A DNA stretch of 64,000 nucleotides, taken from Ruminococcus_G sp964621905. GTDB taxonomy: Bacteria > Bacillota > Clostridia > Lachnospirales > Lachnospiraceae. A program made the translations under genes and the position numbers. The notes below the pieces were generated by a model that did not search any database, was not told the DNA's origin, and worked only from the letters and a program-made list of their open reading frames with translations. Each line of letters begins with the position of its first letter. Position 1 is the first letter of the stretch. Shown one piece after another: positions 43,663 to 53,049 of the stretch. Where the stretch lies: NCBI GenBank assembly GCA_964621905.1, contig CAZUNG010000001.1, forward strand, positions 124,001 to 188,000, written 5' to 3'.

Positions 43663-44586
43663 ATGATTATGAAAAAATCAATGGTAGCATTCATGACAAC
43701 TGTTATAATCGGCAGTACATTACTGGCAGGATGTGGAAGCAATGACACATCGGCAGATTCTGGTTCTAATACAGCAGAAACAACGCAGGAAGCATCCGCA
43801 GGGGGAGCATCGGGACCAATTACTATTGTCTCAAGAGAAGATGGATCCGGAACGCGCGGAGCATTCGTGGAACTGTTCGGTATAGAAGAAGAAGTAAACG
43901 GTGAAAAAGTTGATATGACAACTGAGGAAGCCAAAATCACGAACAGCACATCGGTTATGATGACAACGGTACAGGGCGACGTAAATGCAATTGGTTACAT
44001 ATCCCTTGGTTCTCTGAATGACACGGTAAAGGCAGCCAAAATTGACGGGGCTGAGGCAAGTGCTGAAAATATTGAAAACGGATCCTATAAGGTAGTACGT
44101 CCCTTTAATATTGCAACGAAAGAAGGTTTAAGTGACGTTGCATCTGACTTTGTGGCTTTTATCATGAGCACAGAAGGTCAGGCAGTTGTTGAGGAGAATG
44201 GTTATATTCCGGTAAGCGATGCAACAGCGTATGCAGGAGACAAACCGGCTGGAAAAGTGGTAGTTGCAGGTTCCTCCTCCGTAACACCGGTCATGGAAAA
44301 ATTGAAAGAAGCATATGCAAAAGTAAATCCGGATGCTGAGGTTGAGGTACAGCAGAGTGATTCTACAACAGGTATGCAGTCAGCGATTGACGGGTTGTGT
44401 GATATTGGTATGGCTTCCCGTGAATTAAAGGACAGTGAGACCGAAGCCGGTCTTACCGCAACCGTAATCGCTCAGGATGGTATCGCAGTTATCGTTAACA
44501 ATGAAAGTGGAATTGATGAGCTGACAAGTGATCAGGTAAAAGGAATCTATACAGGAGAAATCTTGGATTGGGAAGACCTGGGCTGA
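43663..44586 (+). CDS. pstS: Phosphate-binding lipoprotein PstS, with swapped halves
   Basis: This 307-residue lipoprotein (lipobox LLAGC, Cys 24) captures phosphate for the PstCAB transporter encoded downstream. Normal PstS begins with the AGSSSVTP phosphate loop and has the SRxxGSGTR loop in its second half. Here SREDGSGTR is near residues 57-65, followed by the domain ending EENGYIPV (about 178-184). A linker then leads to VVVAGSSSVTPVMEKL (199-214) and the usual first half DIGMASREL...IYTGEILDWEDLG, where the protein stops. Both binding loops are intact, so this looks like a functional circular permutant rather than a broken gene. It starts after AAAGGAGAGAAA. Confidence 0.88.
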   Translation: MIMKKSMVAFMTTVIIGSTLLAGCGSNDTSADSGSNTAETTQEASAGGASGPITIVSREDGSGTRGAFVELFGIEEEVNGEKVDMTTEEAKITNSTSVMMTTVQGDVNAIGYISLGSLNDTVKAAKIDGAEASAENIENGSYKVVRPFNIATKEGLSDVASDFVAFIMSTEGQAVVEENGYIPVSDATAYAGDKPAGKVVVAGSSSVTPVMEKLKEAYAKVNPDAEVEVQQSDSTTGMQSAIDGLCDIGMASRELKDSETEAGLTATVIAQDGIAVIVNNESGIDELTSDQVKGIYTGEILDWEDLG

Positions 44587-44615
44587 TAATTTCCTGGTGA
44601 AGGTGAGGAAAGTAT

Positions 44616-45479
44616 ATGAATCAATTCAAAGAAAAAGCAATGAAAATAGTTTTTCTGATCGCAGCCTGTACCTCTGTACTGGCAGTAGCACTCATCTGTG
44701 TGTTCCTGTTCGCAAACGGGATACCGGCGATCGGAGAGATTGGAATTGGCAATTTTCTTCTTGGAAAGCTCTGGAAACCTTCTAATAATCTGTTCGGAAT
44801 ACTGCCCATGATCTTGGGCAGTATTTATGTGACAGGAGGAGCGATTATCCTTGGGGTTCCAATTGCATTATTTACATCAGTTTTTATGGCGAGATACTGC
44901 CCCAGAAAGCTTTATCCGTTTCTGAAATCCGCCATCAACCTTCTGGCAGGCGTTCCGTCCGTTGTCTATGGGTTCTTTGGCCTGGTGCTGATCGTTCCCA
45001 TCATTCATGATATTTCGGGAAGAGACGGCAGCACAATGCTGGCGGCCTCCGTGCTGCTGGCGATCATGATACTGCCGACCATCATCGGGGTGACGGAATC
45101 TGCACTCAGAAGTGTCCCCGACAGTTATTACGAAGGTTCTCTGGCGCTTGGGGCGACGCATGAGCGCAGCGTATTCTTTACCATCGTGCCTGCGGCAAAG
45201 TCAGGGATTGTAGCCGGGATCGTGCTTGGAATCGGACGCGCAGTCGGTGAGACGATGGCGGTCATTATGGTGGCCGGAAATCAGGCACGCATGCCTGCCG
45301 GACTTTTTCGGGGACTGCGTACACTGACAGCCAATATTGTTTTGGAAATGGGATATGCGGCAGATCTTCACAGGGAGGCATTGATTGCGACAGGGGTTGT
45401 TCTGTTTGTTTTTATCATGCTGATCAATTTTGCGGTTTCGCTGCTGAACAGGAGGACTTACAGTGGAAGTGAAAGCTAG
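44616..45479 (+). CDS. pstC: Phosphate ABC transporter permease PstC
   Basis: The 287-residue permease has six membrane helices and the coupling-helix segment ALGATHERSVFFTIVPAAKSG (the EAA loop that contacts PstB). It forms the channel with PstA for high-affinity phosphate import. Start ATG 44616 follows GGTGAGGAAAG. It overlaps pstA by 17 bases. Confidence 0.93.
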   Translation: MNQFKEKAMKIVFLIAACTSVLAVALICVFLFANGIPAIGEIGIGNFLLGKLWKPSNNLFGILPMILGSIYVTGGAIILGVPIALFTSVFMARYCPRKLYPFLKSAINLLAGVPSVVYGFFGLVLIVPIIHDISGRDGSTMLAASVLLAIMILPTIIGVTESALRSVPDSYYEGSLALGATHERSVFFTIVPAAKSGIVAGIVLGIGRAVGETMAVIMVAGNQARMPAGLFRGLRTLTANIVLEMGYAADLHREALIATGVVLFVFIMLINFAVSLLNRRTYSGSES

Positions 45480-46335
45480 AAATTACCAGTCATTATCTCA
45501 AAAATTAAAAGCCTATACCAAAAGCCCCATGTCTGCGATTCTGGCACTGCTTGTGATGATTTGTACGGCGGTCACTTTTTTCGTGCTGCTGTTTCTGGTT
45601 GCGTTTATACTGATCAAAGGTGTGCGGTATCTGAATTTGGACTTATTTTCTTTCACCTATACATCGGAGAATGCATCTCTTATGCCGGCGCTGGTCAATA
45701 CTTTGACGATGACGGCACTTTCACTTGTGATTGCAGTGCCGATCGGAGTTGCATCAGCTATTTTTCTGGTAGAATACTCCGGGAAAGGGAGCAAACTGGT
45801 AGGAATTATCCGGATAACAGCGGAGACTCTTTCCGGTATTCCTTCGATTGTCTATGGACTGTTTGGACTTCTGTTTTTCGCAACGACATTAAAATGGGGA
45901 TTCTCTCTGCTGTCAGGATCATTTACTTTGGTTATCATGATTCTGCCACTCATTATGAGAACAACGGAAGAAGCGTTAAAAGCTGTTCCGGATTCACTAC
46001 GGGAAGCCAGCTTCGGGCTGGGAGCAGGTAAGCTTGGGACAATTTTTAAGATTGTACTGCCGTCTGCGGTACCGGGCATTCTGGCGGGAATTATCCTGGC
46101 CACGGGACGAATTGTCGGGGAGACAGCGGCGCTAATCTATACGGCGGGTACGGTTGCACAGATTCCTTCCAACCTGATGGGGTCGGGGCGAACTCTGGCA
46201 GTCCATATGTATGCGCTGTCCAGTGAAGGGCTGTATATGGATCAGGCGTATGCGACAGCAGTCGTACTTCTTGTGATTGTGCTCGTGATCAACTGGCTGT
46301 CCGGAAGAATTGCAAAACGTATTGCGAAAGGATAA
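45463..46335 (+). CDS. pstA: Phosphate ABC transporter permease PstA
   Basis: The 290-residue partner permease has six membrane helices and the EAA-type loop REASFGLGAGKLGTIFKIVLP. The start is GTG at 45463, inside the end of pstC, so synthesis of the two permeases is coupled. The GETAALIYTAG segment is typical of PstA. Confidence 0.92.
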   Translation: MEVKARNYQSLSQKLKAYTKSPMSAILALLVMICTAVTFFVLLFLVAFILIKGVRYLNLDLFSFTYTSENASLMPALVNTLTMTALSLVIAVPIGVASAIFLVEYSGKGSKLVGIIRITAETLSGIPSIVYGLFGLLFFATTLKWGFSLLSGSFTLVIMILPLIMRTTEEALKAVPDSLREASFGLGAGKLGTIFKIVLPSAVPGILAGIILATGRIVGETAALIYTAGTVAQIPSNLMGSGRTLAVHMYALSSEGLYMDQAYATAVVLLVIVLVINWLSGRIAKRIAKG

Positions 46336-46342
46336 GAACGAA

Positions 46343-47092
46343 ATGGATAAAATATCGATAGAACATATGAATTTGTATTACGGCGACTTTCATGCGCTGA
46401 AAGATGTAGATCTTCACCTTCCGGAAAAACAGATTACAGCATTTATCGGGCCCTCCGGCTGCGGAAAGTCCACACTTTTAAAATCCCTCAACAGAATGAA
46501 TGATCTGATTCCCTCATGTAAGATCACCGGGGATATCAGGCTGGACGGAGAGGATATCTACGGAAATATGAACGTCAATCTGCTCAGAAAACGCGTCGGT
46601 ATGGTGTTTCAGAAACCAAACCCGTTTCCGATGAGCATTTACGATAATATCGCCTATGGACCGAGAACACACGGTATTCATGCAAAGGCAAAACTGGATG
46701 AGATCGTGGAACATTCCCTGCGTGGAGCTGCCATCTGGGAGGAGGTAAAAGACCGTCTGAAAAAGAGTGCCCTCGGGCTTTCAGGAGGACAGCAGCAGCG
46801 TCTGTGTATCGCACGTGCACTTGCGGTGCAGCCGGAAGTGCTTCTGATGGATGAGCCGACCTCTGCGCTGGATCCCATATCAACTTCAAAAATTGAAGAT
46901 CTGGCGGTTGACCTGAAACAAAATTATACGATTATCATGGTCACACATAATATGCAGCAGGCGGCACGTATCTCAGACAAAACAGCGTTCTTTCTCCTTG
47001 GTGAAGTCGTGGAATACAATGACACGGATGTCCTTTTTTCAATGCCGCAGGATAAAAGGACAGAGGATTATATCACAGGGAGGTTTGGTTGA
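46343..47092 (+). CDS. pstB: Phosphate ABC transporter ATPase PstB
   Basis: The 249-residue ATPase energises the Pst transporter. Walker A is GPSGCGKSTLLKS, the signature LSGGQQQRLCIARAL, Walker B VLLMDEPTSALDP, and the switch His is in VTHNMQQAARIS. ATG 46343 (MDKISIEHMN) is the standard N-terminus; the longer frame overlapping pstA is not supported. Confidence 0.95.
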   Translation: MDKISIEHMNLYYGDFHALKDVDLHLPEKQITAFIGPSGCGKSTLLKSLNRMNDLIPSCKITGDIRLDGEDIYGNMNVNLLRKRVGMVFQKPNPFPMSIYDNIAYGPRTHGIHAKAKLDEIVEHSLRGAAIWEEVKDRLKKSALGLSGGQQQRLCIARALAVQPEVLLMDEPTSALDPISTSKIEDLAVDLKQNYTIIMVTHNMQQAARISDKTAFFLLGEVVEYNDTDVLFSMPQDKRTEDYITGRFG

Positions 47093-47093
47093 T

Positions 47094-47747
47094 ATGCGTA
47101 AATATTTTGATCTGCAGCTGAAGCAGCTGCATCAGGAACTGAAGGAGATGGGAGGACTATGCCAGCTCGTTATTTCGGAGACATACCAGCTTTTAAATAA
47201 GGGCGACCGTGAGGTGATCAAGTCGATCGTAGTCCAGGAAGAACAAATGAATCAAAAAGAGCGCGATATTGAAAGCCTCTGCATGAAACTGCTGCTCAAA
47301 CAGCAGCCGGTCGCAGCGGATCTAAGAAAAGTATCAGCAGCTCTTAAGATGATCACGGATATGGAACGCATCGGTGATCAGGCACTTGACATAGCGGAGA
47401 TCGTGGAGACAGGTACGGTGCTTGAAGCAAAAGGGAGCAAACTTCTGGGCGAGATGGCAGAGGCTACGATGGGCATGGTCTCAAGGAGCATTGAAGCATA
47501 CGTGGAACAGGATCTGGCAAAGGCACAGGAAGTTATTCAGTCAGATGATGTTGTGGATGAATTGTTTGTGAAGGTCAGGACAAGCCTTGTCGACCACCTG
47601 GAAGGTGTCGGAAACGGCAATGATCGGATCCTGGACTTTTTAATGATCGCAAAGTATTATGAACGAATCGGTGACCATGCAACGAATATTGCGGAGTGGG
47701 TTGAGTTTTCCATTCTGGGAAAACACAGGAGCGGTAAAGAAGCTTAG
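47094..47747 (+). CDS. phoU: Phosphate transport regulator PhoU
   Basis: The 217-residue helical protein has two PhoU three-helix repeats, each with a metal-binding E/DxxxD pattern (KMITDMERIGDQALDIAE and KYYERIGDHATNIAEW). PhoU tempers Pst activity and signals phosphate status to a PhoR-type kinase. ATG 47094 follows GGGAGGTTTGG directly after the pstB stop. Confidence 0.95.
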   Translation: MRKYFDLQLKQLHQELKEMGGLCQLVISETYQLLNKGDREVIKSIVVQEEQMNQKERDIESLCMKLLLKQQPVAADLRKVSAALKMITDMERIGDQALDIAEIVETGTVLEAKGSKLLGEMAEATMGMVSRSIEAYVEQDLAKAQEVIQSDDVVDELFVKVRTSLVDHLEGVGNGNDRILDFLMIAKYYERIGDHATNIAEWVEFSILGKHRSGKEA

Positions 47748-47798
47748 GATAAAGGCTTGGTAAAAATAACCAAAAACGTAACAAAACTTCTGTTTTTG

Positions 47799-47826
47799 TT
47801 GATATTTGTGAAAGAACTGATATAAT
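47799..47826 (+). promoter_or_regulatory. Promoter of the amino-acid ABC transporter
   Basis: TTGATA (47799-47804) and TATAAT (47821-47826) are spaced 16 bases. Confidence 0.65.
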
Positions 47827-47862
47827 AGTTAACAGATTACAGCGAAATCAGGAGGATTAGTT

Positions 47863-48657
47863 ATGAAGAAGATGTTAGTATTGGCATTAGCTGCTGTCAT
47901 GGCCGTTTCACTGGCTGCATGCGGCGGTTCTAAAAAAGAGAACACGGTGAATTCAAAAGATGATCTTGCAGGAAAGAAAATCGGTGTTCAGCTCGGCACA
48001 ACGGGAGACATTTATTCCAGTGATTATGCAGAGGAAAATGAAGGGACAGAGGTTGAGCGGTTCAGCAAAGGCATGGACGCGGTTCAGTCTTTGAAACAGG
48101 GAAAACTCGACTGTGTGATCATCGATGCACAGCCTGCAAAAGCATTTGTTGAGAAAAATGACGATCTGAAAATTCTGGATGAACCGTTTGAACTGGAAGA
48201 GTATGCGATTGCTCTTAAAAAGGACAACACAGAATTAAAAGATAAAATTAACACTGCATTGGCTGAACTGAAAGAGGACGGGACGCTGGACGCAATCGCC
48301 AGCAATTACATCGGCGATGATACAAAAGGAAAATTTCCATATGAATCTCCGGCAGATACAGACCGTTCAGGCGGAAAGCTGGTAATGGCAACCAATGCAG
48401 CCTTCGAACCGTATGAATTTTACGAGAATAACACCATTGTCGGACTGGATGTCGATATGGCGCAGGCGATTGCAGACAAACTTGGCATGGAGCTGAAAGT
48501 GGAGGATATGGAGTTTGATTCTATCATCACTGCTGTTCAGTCTGGAAAAGCAGATATCGGTGTTGCCGGAATGACAGTGACAGAAGACCGACTGAAAAAT
48601 GTTGATTTCACGGATCCTTATACAACGGCAACACAGGTTATGATCGTAAGAAAATAG
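47863..48657 (+). CDS. Amino-acid-binding lipoprotein, with swapped halves
   Basis: The 264-residue lipoprotein (lipobox SLAAC, Cys 20) is the receptor of a polar amino-acid ABC transporter. In ordinary family members the mature protein begins with LVMATNAAFxPYEF and the DLxGKKIGVQLGTTGD segment follows at mid-length. Here the order is reversed: DDLAGKKIGVQLGTTGD is at 33-49, this half runs to LDAIASNYIGDD (142-153), and only then come KLVMATNAAFEPYEF (172-186) and the half ending VMIVRK. All motif residues look intact, so this is a circular permutant of the type II binding fold. The ligand cannot be named from sequence. Confidence 0.87.
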   Translation: MKKMLVLALAAVMAVSLAACGGSKKENTVNSKDDLAGKKIGVQLGTTGDIYSSDYAEENEGTEVERFSKGMDAVQSLKQGKLDCVIIDAQPAKAFVEKNDDLKILDEPFELEEYAIALKKDNTELKDKINTALAELKEDGTLDAIASNYIGDDTKGKFPYESPADTDRSGGKLVMATNAAFEPYEFYENNTIVGLDVDMAQAIADKLGMELKVEDMEFDSIITAVQSGKADIGVAGMTVTEDRLKNVDFTDPYTTATQVMIVRK

Positions 48658-48670
48658 CGTAACTGTATTG

Positions 48671-48702
48671 ACAGGGCTGTTACTTTTTAGCAACAGTCCT
48701 GT
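48671..48702 (+). terminator. Attenuator-like hairpin between binding protein and permease
   Basis: ACAGGGCTGTT pairs with AACAGTCCTGT around a short T-rich loop, without a strong T-run after it. Such hairpins often raise the level of the binding-protein mRNA over the permease part. Confidence 0.5.
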
Positions 48703-48743
48703 TCTTGTACGTTGTTACTGACAGATGAGATAGGAGAAGTGTT

Positions 48744-49436
48744 ATGTGGAATACTTTTGTAGAACAATTTAATCAGAATTTTATCGAAGATGCCCGCTGG
48801 GCATTTCTTCTGAAGGGCCTCGGAAATACCCTGCTGATCACGGTGTTTGCGGTCATGATCGGTATCGTCCTCGGTTTTCTGATTGCAGTCGTGCGCTCGA
48901 CGCATGATAAGACGGGATCTATGAAATTTTTGAATGCGATCTGCAGGATTTATCTGACCGTTATCCGCGGAACTCCGGTCATTGTGCAGCTGATGATACT
49001 CTATTACGTGATTTTTGCGGCAGTCGATATCAACAAGATTCTGGTCGGAGCCATTGGCTTCGGACTGAATTCCGCGGCGTATGTGGCTGAGATTGTGCGT
49101 TCCGGTATTATGTCGGTGGATCCGGGACAGTTTGAGGCGGGAAGGAGCCTGGGACTTGATTACCGGAGTACCATGATGCATATTATCATGCCGCAGGCAT
49201 TCAAAAATGTGCTGCCTGCTCTGGCAAATGAATTTATTGTTCTGCTAAAAGAGACTTCAGTCAGCGGCTATATCGGTCTGATGGACTTGACAAGAGCCGG
49301 TGATATCATCAGAAGTGTGACGTATACAGCCCTTATGCCGCTGTTGGCGGTGGCACTGATTTATCTCGTACTTGTCATGGTGCTGACGGCGGGAGTGAAT
49401 AAACTGGAAGCGAGGCTGAGAACAAATGAGCGATAA
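48744..49436 (+). CDS. Amino-acid ABC transporter permease
   Basis: The 230-residue permease of the His/Glu/Gln/Arg/opine family has about five membrane helices, TVIRGTPVIVQLMILYY (the family marker) and the EAA loop EAGRSLGLDYRSTMMHIIMPQAFK. A single permease gene implies a homodimer. It overlaps the ATPase gene by 11 bases. Confidence 0.92.
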   Translation: MWNTFVEQFNQNFIEDARWAFLLKGLGNTLLITVFAVMIGIVLGFLIAVVRSTHDKTGSMKFLNAICRIYLTVIRGTPVIVQLMILYYVIFAAVDINKILVGAIGFGLNSAAYVAEIVRSGIMSVDPGQFEAGRSLGLDYRSTMMHIIMPQAFKNVLPALANEFIVLLKETSVSGYIGLMDLTRAGDIIRSVTYTALMPLLAVALIYLVLVMVLTAGVNKLEARLRTNER

Positions 49437-50166
49437 AAAAGTACTCATCGAAGTAAAAGAGTTGAGCAAAGCATTTGGCGATCACCTGGTGCTCGATAAA
49501 ATTTCGACAGAAATTGATCAGGGTGAGGTTGTTGCGATTATTGGTCCTTCAGGATGCGGAAAGTCCACATTTCTGCGGTCTTTGAATCTGCTGGAGATTC
49601 CGACCGGAGGGAGCATTAATTTTGAAGGTACGGATATTACGGATGCATCTGTGGATATTAATAAAATCAGACAGAAAATAGGCATGGTATTTCAGCAGTT
49701 TAATCTGTTTCCGCACAAAACCATCAAAGAAAATATCATGCTGGCGCCGGTCAAACTGGGAGTCTTAAGTGTAAAGGAAGCATCAGAGAAAGCGGATGCG
49801 CTTCTTAAGCGCGTCGGGCTTCCGGAAAAAGCCGATGCGTATCCGGCGATGCTGTCCGGGGGGCAGAAACAGCGGATCGCTATCGCGCGTGCTCTGGCAA
49901 TGAATCCGGATGTTATGCTGTTTGATGAACCGACATCGGCACTTGATCCGGAGATGGTCGGTGAAGTGCTGGCTATCATGCAGGAGCTGGCCAAAGAAGG
50001 GATGACGATGGTCGTGGTGACACATGAGATGGGGTTTGCGCGTGAAGTTGCAAACCGCGTGATGTTTATCGATGAGGGTAAAATCAAAGAAGAAAATTCT
50101 CCAAAAGAATTTTTTGACAACCCGAAAAATCCGCGTCTGAGAGACTTTCTTTCAAAAGTATTATAG
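49426..50166 (+). CDS. glnQ: Amino-acid ABC transporter ATP-binding protein
   Basis: A 246-residue ATPase of the GlnQ/HisP type: Walker A GPSGCGKSTFLRS, the Q-loop GMVFQQFNLFPHKT, signature LSGGQKQRIAIARAL, Walker B VMLFDEPTSALDPE, and the switch His in VVVTHEMGFAREV. It completes the binding protein-permease-ATPase set. Substrate specificity is set by the binding protein and is unknown. Confidence 0.93.
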   Translation: MSDKKVLIEVKELSKAFGDHLVLDKISTEIDQGEVVAIIGPSGCGKSTFLRSLNLLEIPTGGSINFEGTDITDASVDINKIRQKIGMVFQQFNLFPHKTIKENIMLAPVKLGVLSVKEASEKADALLKRVGLPEKADAYPAMLSGGQKQRIAIARALAMNPDVMLFDEPTSALDPEMVGEVLAIMQELAKEGMTMVVVTHEMGFAREVANRVMFIDEGKIKEENSPKEFFDNPKNPRLRDFLSKVL

Positions 50167-50193
50167 GAAGCAGCAAAAAGGAGCGAATGATTT

Positions 50194-51750
50194 ATGAAAA
50201 AACAACCGACAGTGTTAATGATTCTGGATGGGTATGGACTGAATGACAAATGTGAGGCAAATGCGGTCTGCGAAGCGAAGACACCGGTGATGGATCAGCT
50301 GATGAGCCAGTGCCCGTTTGTCAAAGGGAATGCAAGCGGACTGGCAGTGGGGCTTCCGGACGGACAGATGGGAAACTCAGAAGTCGGACACTTGAATATG
50401 GGTGCCGGACGTATCGTCTATCAGGAACTGACGAGAATCACCAAGGAGATAGAGGACGGCGATTTCTTTAAAAACGAAGCGCTTTTAGAGGCGGTCAAAA
50501 ATGCAAAGAAACATGATTCAGCACTTCACTTTATGGGACTTTTGTCAGACGGCGGTGTACACAGTCATAACACACATCTGTATGGTTTGCTGAAACTGGC
50601 GAAAAAAGAAGGCCTGAAAAAAGTATATGTCCATTGTTTTCTCGACGGGAGGGATACTCCGCCGTCATCCGGGAAAGGATATATCGAAGAACTGCAGCAA
50701 AAAATGGATGAAATCGGTATCGGTGAGATTGGAGTTGTCTCCGGACGTTATTATGCGATGGACCGTGACAATCGCTGGGACCGTGTAGAACTGGCATATC
50801 GCGCGCTGACAGGCGGGGAAGGCGTGAAAGGAACCGATGCCGCAGCTGCGGTGCAGGCTTCCTATGACGATGGAAAAACAGATGAATTCGTACTTCCGAC
50901 TGTGATAGAGAAAGAAGGACATCCGGTTGCTGCGGTTCAGGACGGTGATTCTGTCGTGTTCTTTAATTTCCGTCCGGACCGTGCAAGAGAAATCACGAGA
51001 GCATTCTGTGATGATGAATTCTCCGGTTTTGAAAGGGAGAAAAGACTGGATCTTACGTATGTCTGCTTTACGGATTATGATGACACGATTCAGAATAAAC
51101 TGGTTGCCTTCCATAAGGTAAGCATAGAAAATACATTTGGACAATATCTGGCGGCAAATCATATGACGCAGGCAAGAATTGCGGAGACGGAAAAATATGC
51201 CCATGTAACTTTTTTCTTCAACGGAGGTATCGAAGAGCCGAATGAAGGGGAAGTACGTATTCTTGTGAAGTCACCGAAGGTTCCGACATACGATATGCAG
51301 CCGGAGATGAGCGCATATGAGGTATGTGACCGTCTGGTGGAAGCCATCAAATCCGGCAAGTATGATGTGATTATCATCAACTTCGCGAATCCCGATATGG
51401 TGGGCCATACCGGAGTTGAGGAGGCGGCAATCAAAGCAGTGGAAGCAGTGGATACATGTGTGGGCCGTGCAGTGGAAGCACTCAAAGAGGTAAACGGACA
51501 GATGTTTATCTGCGCTGACCACGGAAATGCCGAGCAGCTCATCGACTATGAGACCGGTGAACCATTTACCGCACATACGGTAAATCCGGTTCCGTTTATC
51601 CTGGTTAATGCAGATTCGTCCTTTGGGCTGCGTGAGGGAGGATGCCTGGCGGATATCGCTCCGACCCTGATCGAACTGATGGGGATGGAACAGCCGAAAG
51701 AAATGACAGGAAAAAGCCTGTTGATAAAAAACAAAGATACGCACAGATAA
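50194..51750 (+). CDS. gpmI: 2,3-bisphosphoglycerate-independent phosphoglycerate mutase
   Basis: The 518-residue Mn-dependent mutase converts 3- to 2-phosphoglycerate. The alkaline-phosphatase-fold metal sites are MILDGYGLND, the nucleophile Ser in MGNSEVGHLNMGAGR, NFANPDMVGHTG and CADHGNAEQLID; the phosphotransferase domain has LSDGGVHSH, FLDGRDTPP and FNFRPDRAREI. It starts after AAAGGAGCG, 27 bases downstream of the ATPase gene, so it may share that transcript. Confidence 0.96.
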   Translation: MKKQPTVLMILDGYGLNDKCEANAVCEAKTPVMDQLMSQCPFVKGNASGLAVGLPDGQMGNSEVGHLNMGAGRIVYQELTRITKEIEDGDFFKNEALLEAVKNAKKHDSALHFMGLLSDGGVHSHNTHLYGLLKLAKKEGLKKVYVHCFLDGRDTPPSSGKGYIEELQQKMDEIGIGEIGVVSGRYYAMDRDNRWDRVELAYRALTGGEGVKGTDAAAAVQASYDDGKTDEFVLPTVIEKEGHPVAAVQDGDSVVFFNFRPDRAREITRAFCDDEFSGFEREKRLDLTYVCFTDYDDTIQNKLVAFHKVSIENTFGQYLAANHMTQARIAETEKYAHVTFFFNGGIEEPNEGEVRILVKSPKVPTYDMQPEMSAYEVCDRLVEAIKSGKYDVIIINFANPDMVGHTGVEEAAIKAVEAVDTCVGRAVEALKEVNGQMFICADHGNAEQLIDYETGEPFTAHTVNPVPFILVNADSSFGLREGGCLADIAPTLIELMGMEQPKEMTGKSLLIKNKDTHR

Positions 51751-51756
51751 GAATCG

Positions 51757-51792
51757 AAGGAGATTGCCAAAAGGGGTAGTCTCCTTTTCTTT
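51757..51792 (+). terminator. Rho-independent terminator after gpmI
   Basis: AAGGAGA pairs with TCTCCTT and an inner GCC/GGT pairing extends the stem; a T-rich stretch follows. Confidence 0.65.
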
Positions 51793-51840
51793 ACAGCTGA
51801 AGATGACAGAATATGACGTTGGACATAAGGAGAAGGAAAG

Positions 51841-52998
51841 ATGAATCAATTTTTAGGGCAGTACCTTGAGAACATCGTACCGGTAACTTTTAGACTGCAG
51901 ACATCGGAAGAAAGTCAGGTGTTTGGAGGCGGAGAACCTGAGTTTACAGTGACATTGAAGGAAGAGATCAGCAAAAAGGAGCTGCTGACAAGCACATCAC
52001 TGGCTCTTGGGGACGCGTATACGAAGGGAAAGCTGGAAGTAGACGGGGATCTCTATCGTGTGCTGGACAGTTTCATGGGCCAGATGGGAAAATTCACGAC
52101 CAACCAACAGTCTCTGAAAAAGTTGTTGTTTACATCGCTTGGCAAAAAGAATCAGAAGGAAGAAGTATCATCACATTACGATATTGGAAATGATTTCTAC
52201 CGGCTTTGGCTGGATGAGTCTATGAGCTATTCCTGTGCTTACTTCAGACAGGATTCCGATACTTTATATGAAGCACAGATCAACAAAGTACACCATATAC
52301 TGGAAAAGCTTCATCTTGAGGAAGGGATGACGCTTCTGGATATCGGCTGCGGCTGGGGATTTCTTTTGAAAGAGGCGGTTAAAAAGTATAAGGTCAAAGG
52401 TCTTGGTATCACGCTTAGCCGGGAACAGCATGATAAATTCAAAGAAGATATCAAGCAGGAAGGACTTTTTGAGGACCTGCAGGTTGAACTGATGGATTAC
52501 CGTGATCTGAAGAAATCAGGAAAACACTTTGACCGCGTTGTAAGTGTCGGGATGCTGGAACATGTGGGCCGCGGTAATTATGAGACTTTTATGGAAAATG
52601 TAAATGCGGTTTTGAATCCGGGCGGACTGTTTCTGCTTCATTATATCAGTGCACAAAGAGAACATCCGGGAGATGCATGGATCCGCAGATACATTTTCCC
52701 GGGCGGAACGGTTCCGAGTTTTAGAGAAATCATCAATATTTTGCCTGATTTTAATTTTTATACGCTTGATGTGGAGAGTCTGCGGCGTCATTATAACAAA
52801 ACTCTTTTGTGCTGGCGGGAAAATTTTCTGAAACACAGAAAGGAAGTTGTTGAAATGAAAGGGGAGGAGTTTGCGAGAAGGTGGGAGTTGTATCTGGCTT
52901 CCTGCGCAGCTACCTTTCATAACGGGATCATTGATCTGCATCAGATACTGATATCGAAAGGCATCAACAATGACCTTCCGATGACACGCATCGTATAA
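51841..52998 (+). CDS. cfa: Cyclopropane-fatty-acyl-phospholipid synthase
   Basis: The 385-residue SAM-dependent enzyme adds a methylene bridge to unsaturated phospholipid chains. An N-terminal lipid-binding region (1-105) precedes the catalytic domain: SSHYDIGNDFYRLWLDE, SYSCAYF, the SAM site TLLDIGCGWGFLLKEA, GITLSREQ, and VGMLEHVGRGNY. The gene sits between gpmI and eno, with its own ribosome site (AAGGAGAAGGAAAG). No promoter was evident in the short gap before it. Confidence 0.93.
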   Translation: MNQFLGQYLENIVPVTFRLQTSEESQVFGGGEPEFTVTLKEEISKKELLTSTSLALGDAYTKGKLEVDGDLYRVLDSFMGQMGKFTTNQQSLKKLLFTSLGKKNQKEEVSSHYDIGNDFYRLWLDESMSYSCAYFRQDSDTLYEAQINKVHHILEKLHLEEGMTLLDIGCGWGFLLKEAVKKYKVKGLGITLSREQHDKFKEDIKQEGLFEDLQVELMDYRDLKKSGKHFDRVVSVGMLEHVGRGNYETFMENVNAVLNPGGLFLLHYISAQREHPGDAWIRRYIFPGGTVPSFREIINILPDFNFYTLDVESLRRHYNKTLLCWRENFLKHRKEVVEMKGEEFARRWELYLASCAATFHNGIIDLHQILISKGINNDLPMTRIV

Positions 52999-53049
52999 AA
53001 TCAACCCGTGCGGGCAATACTAGCTGCATCAATATGTAGGAGGTTATTT

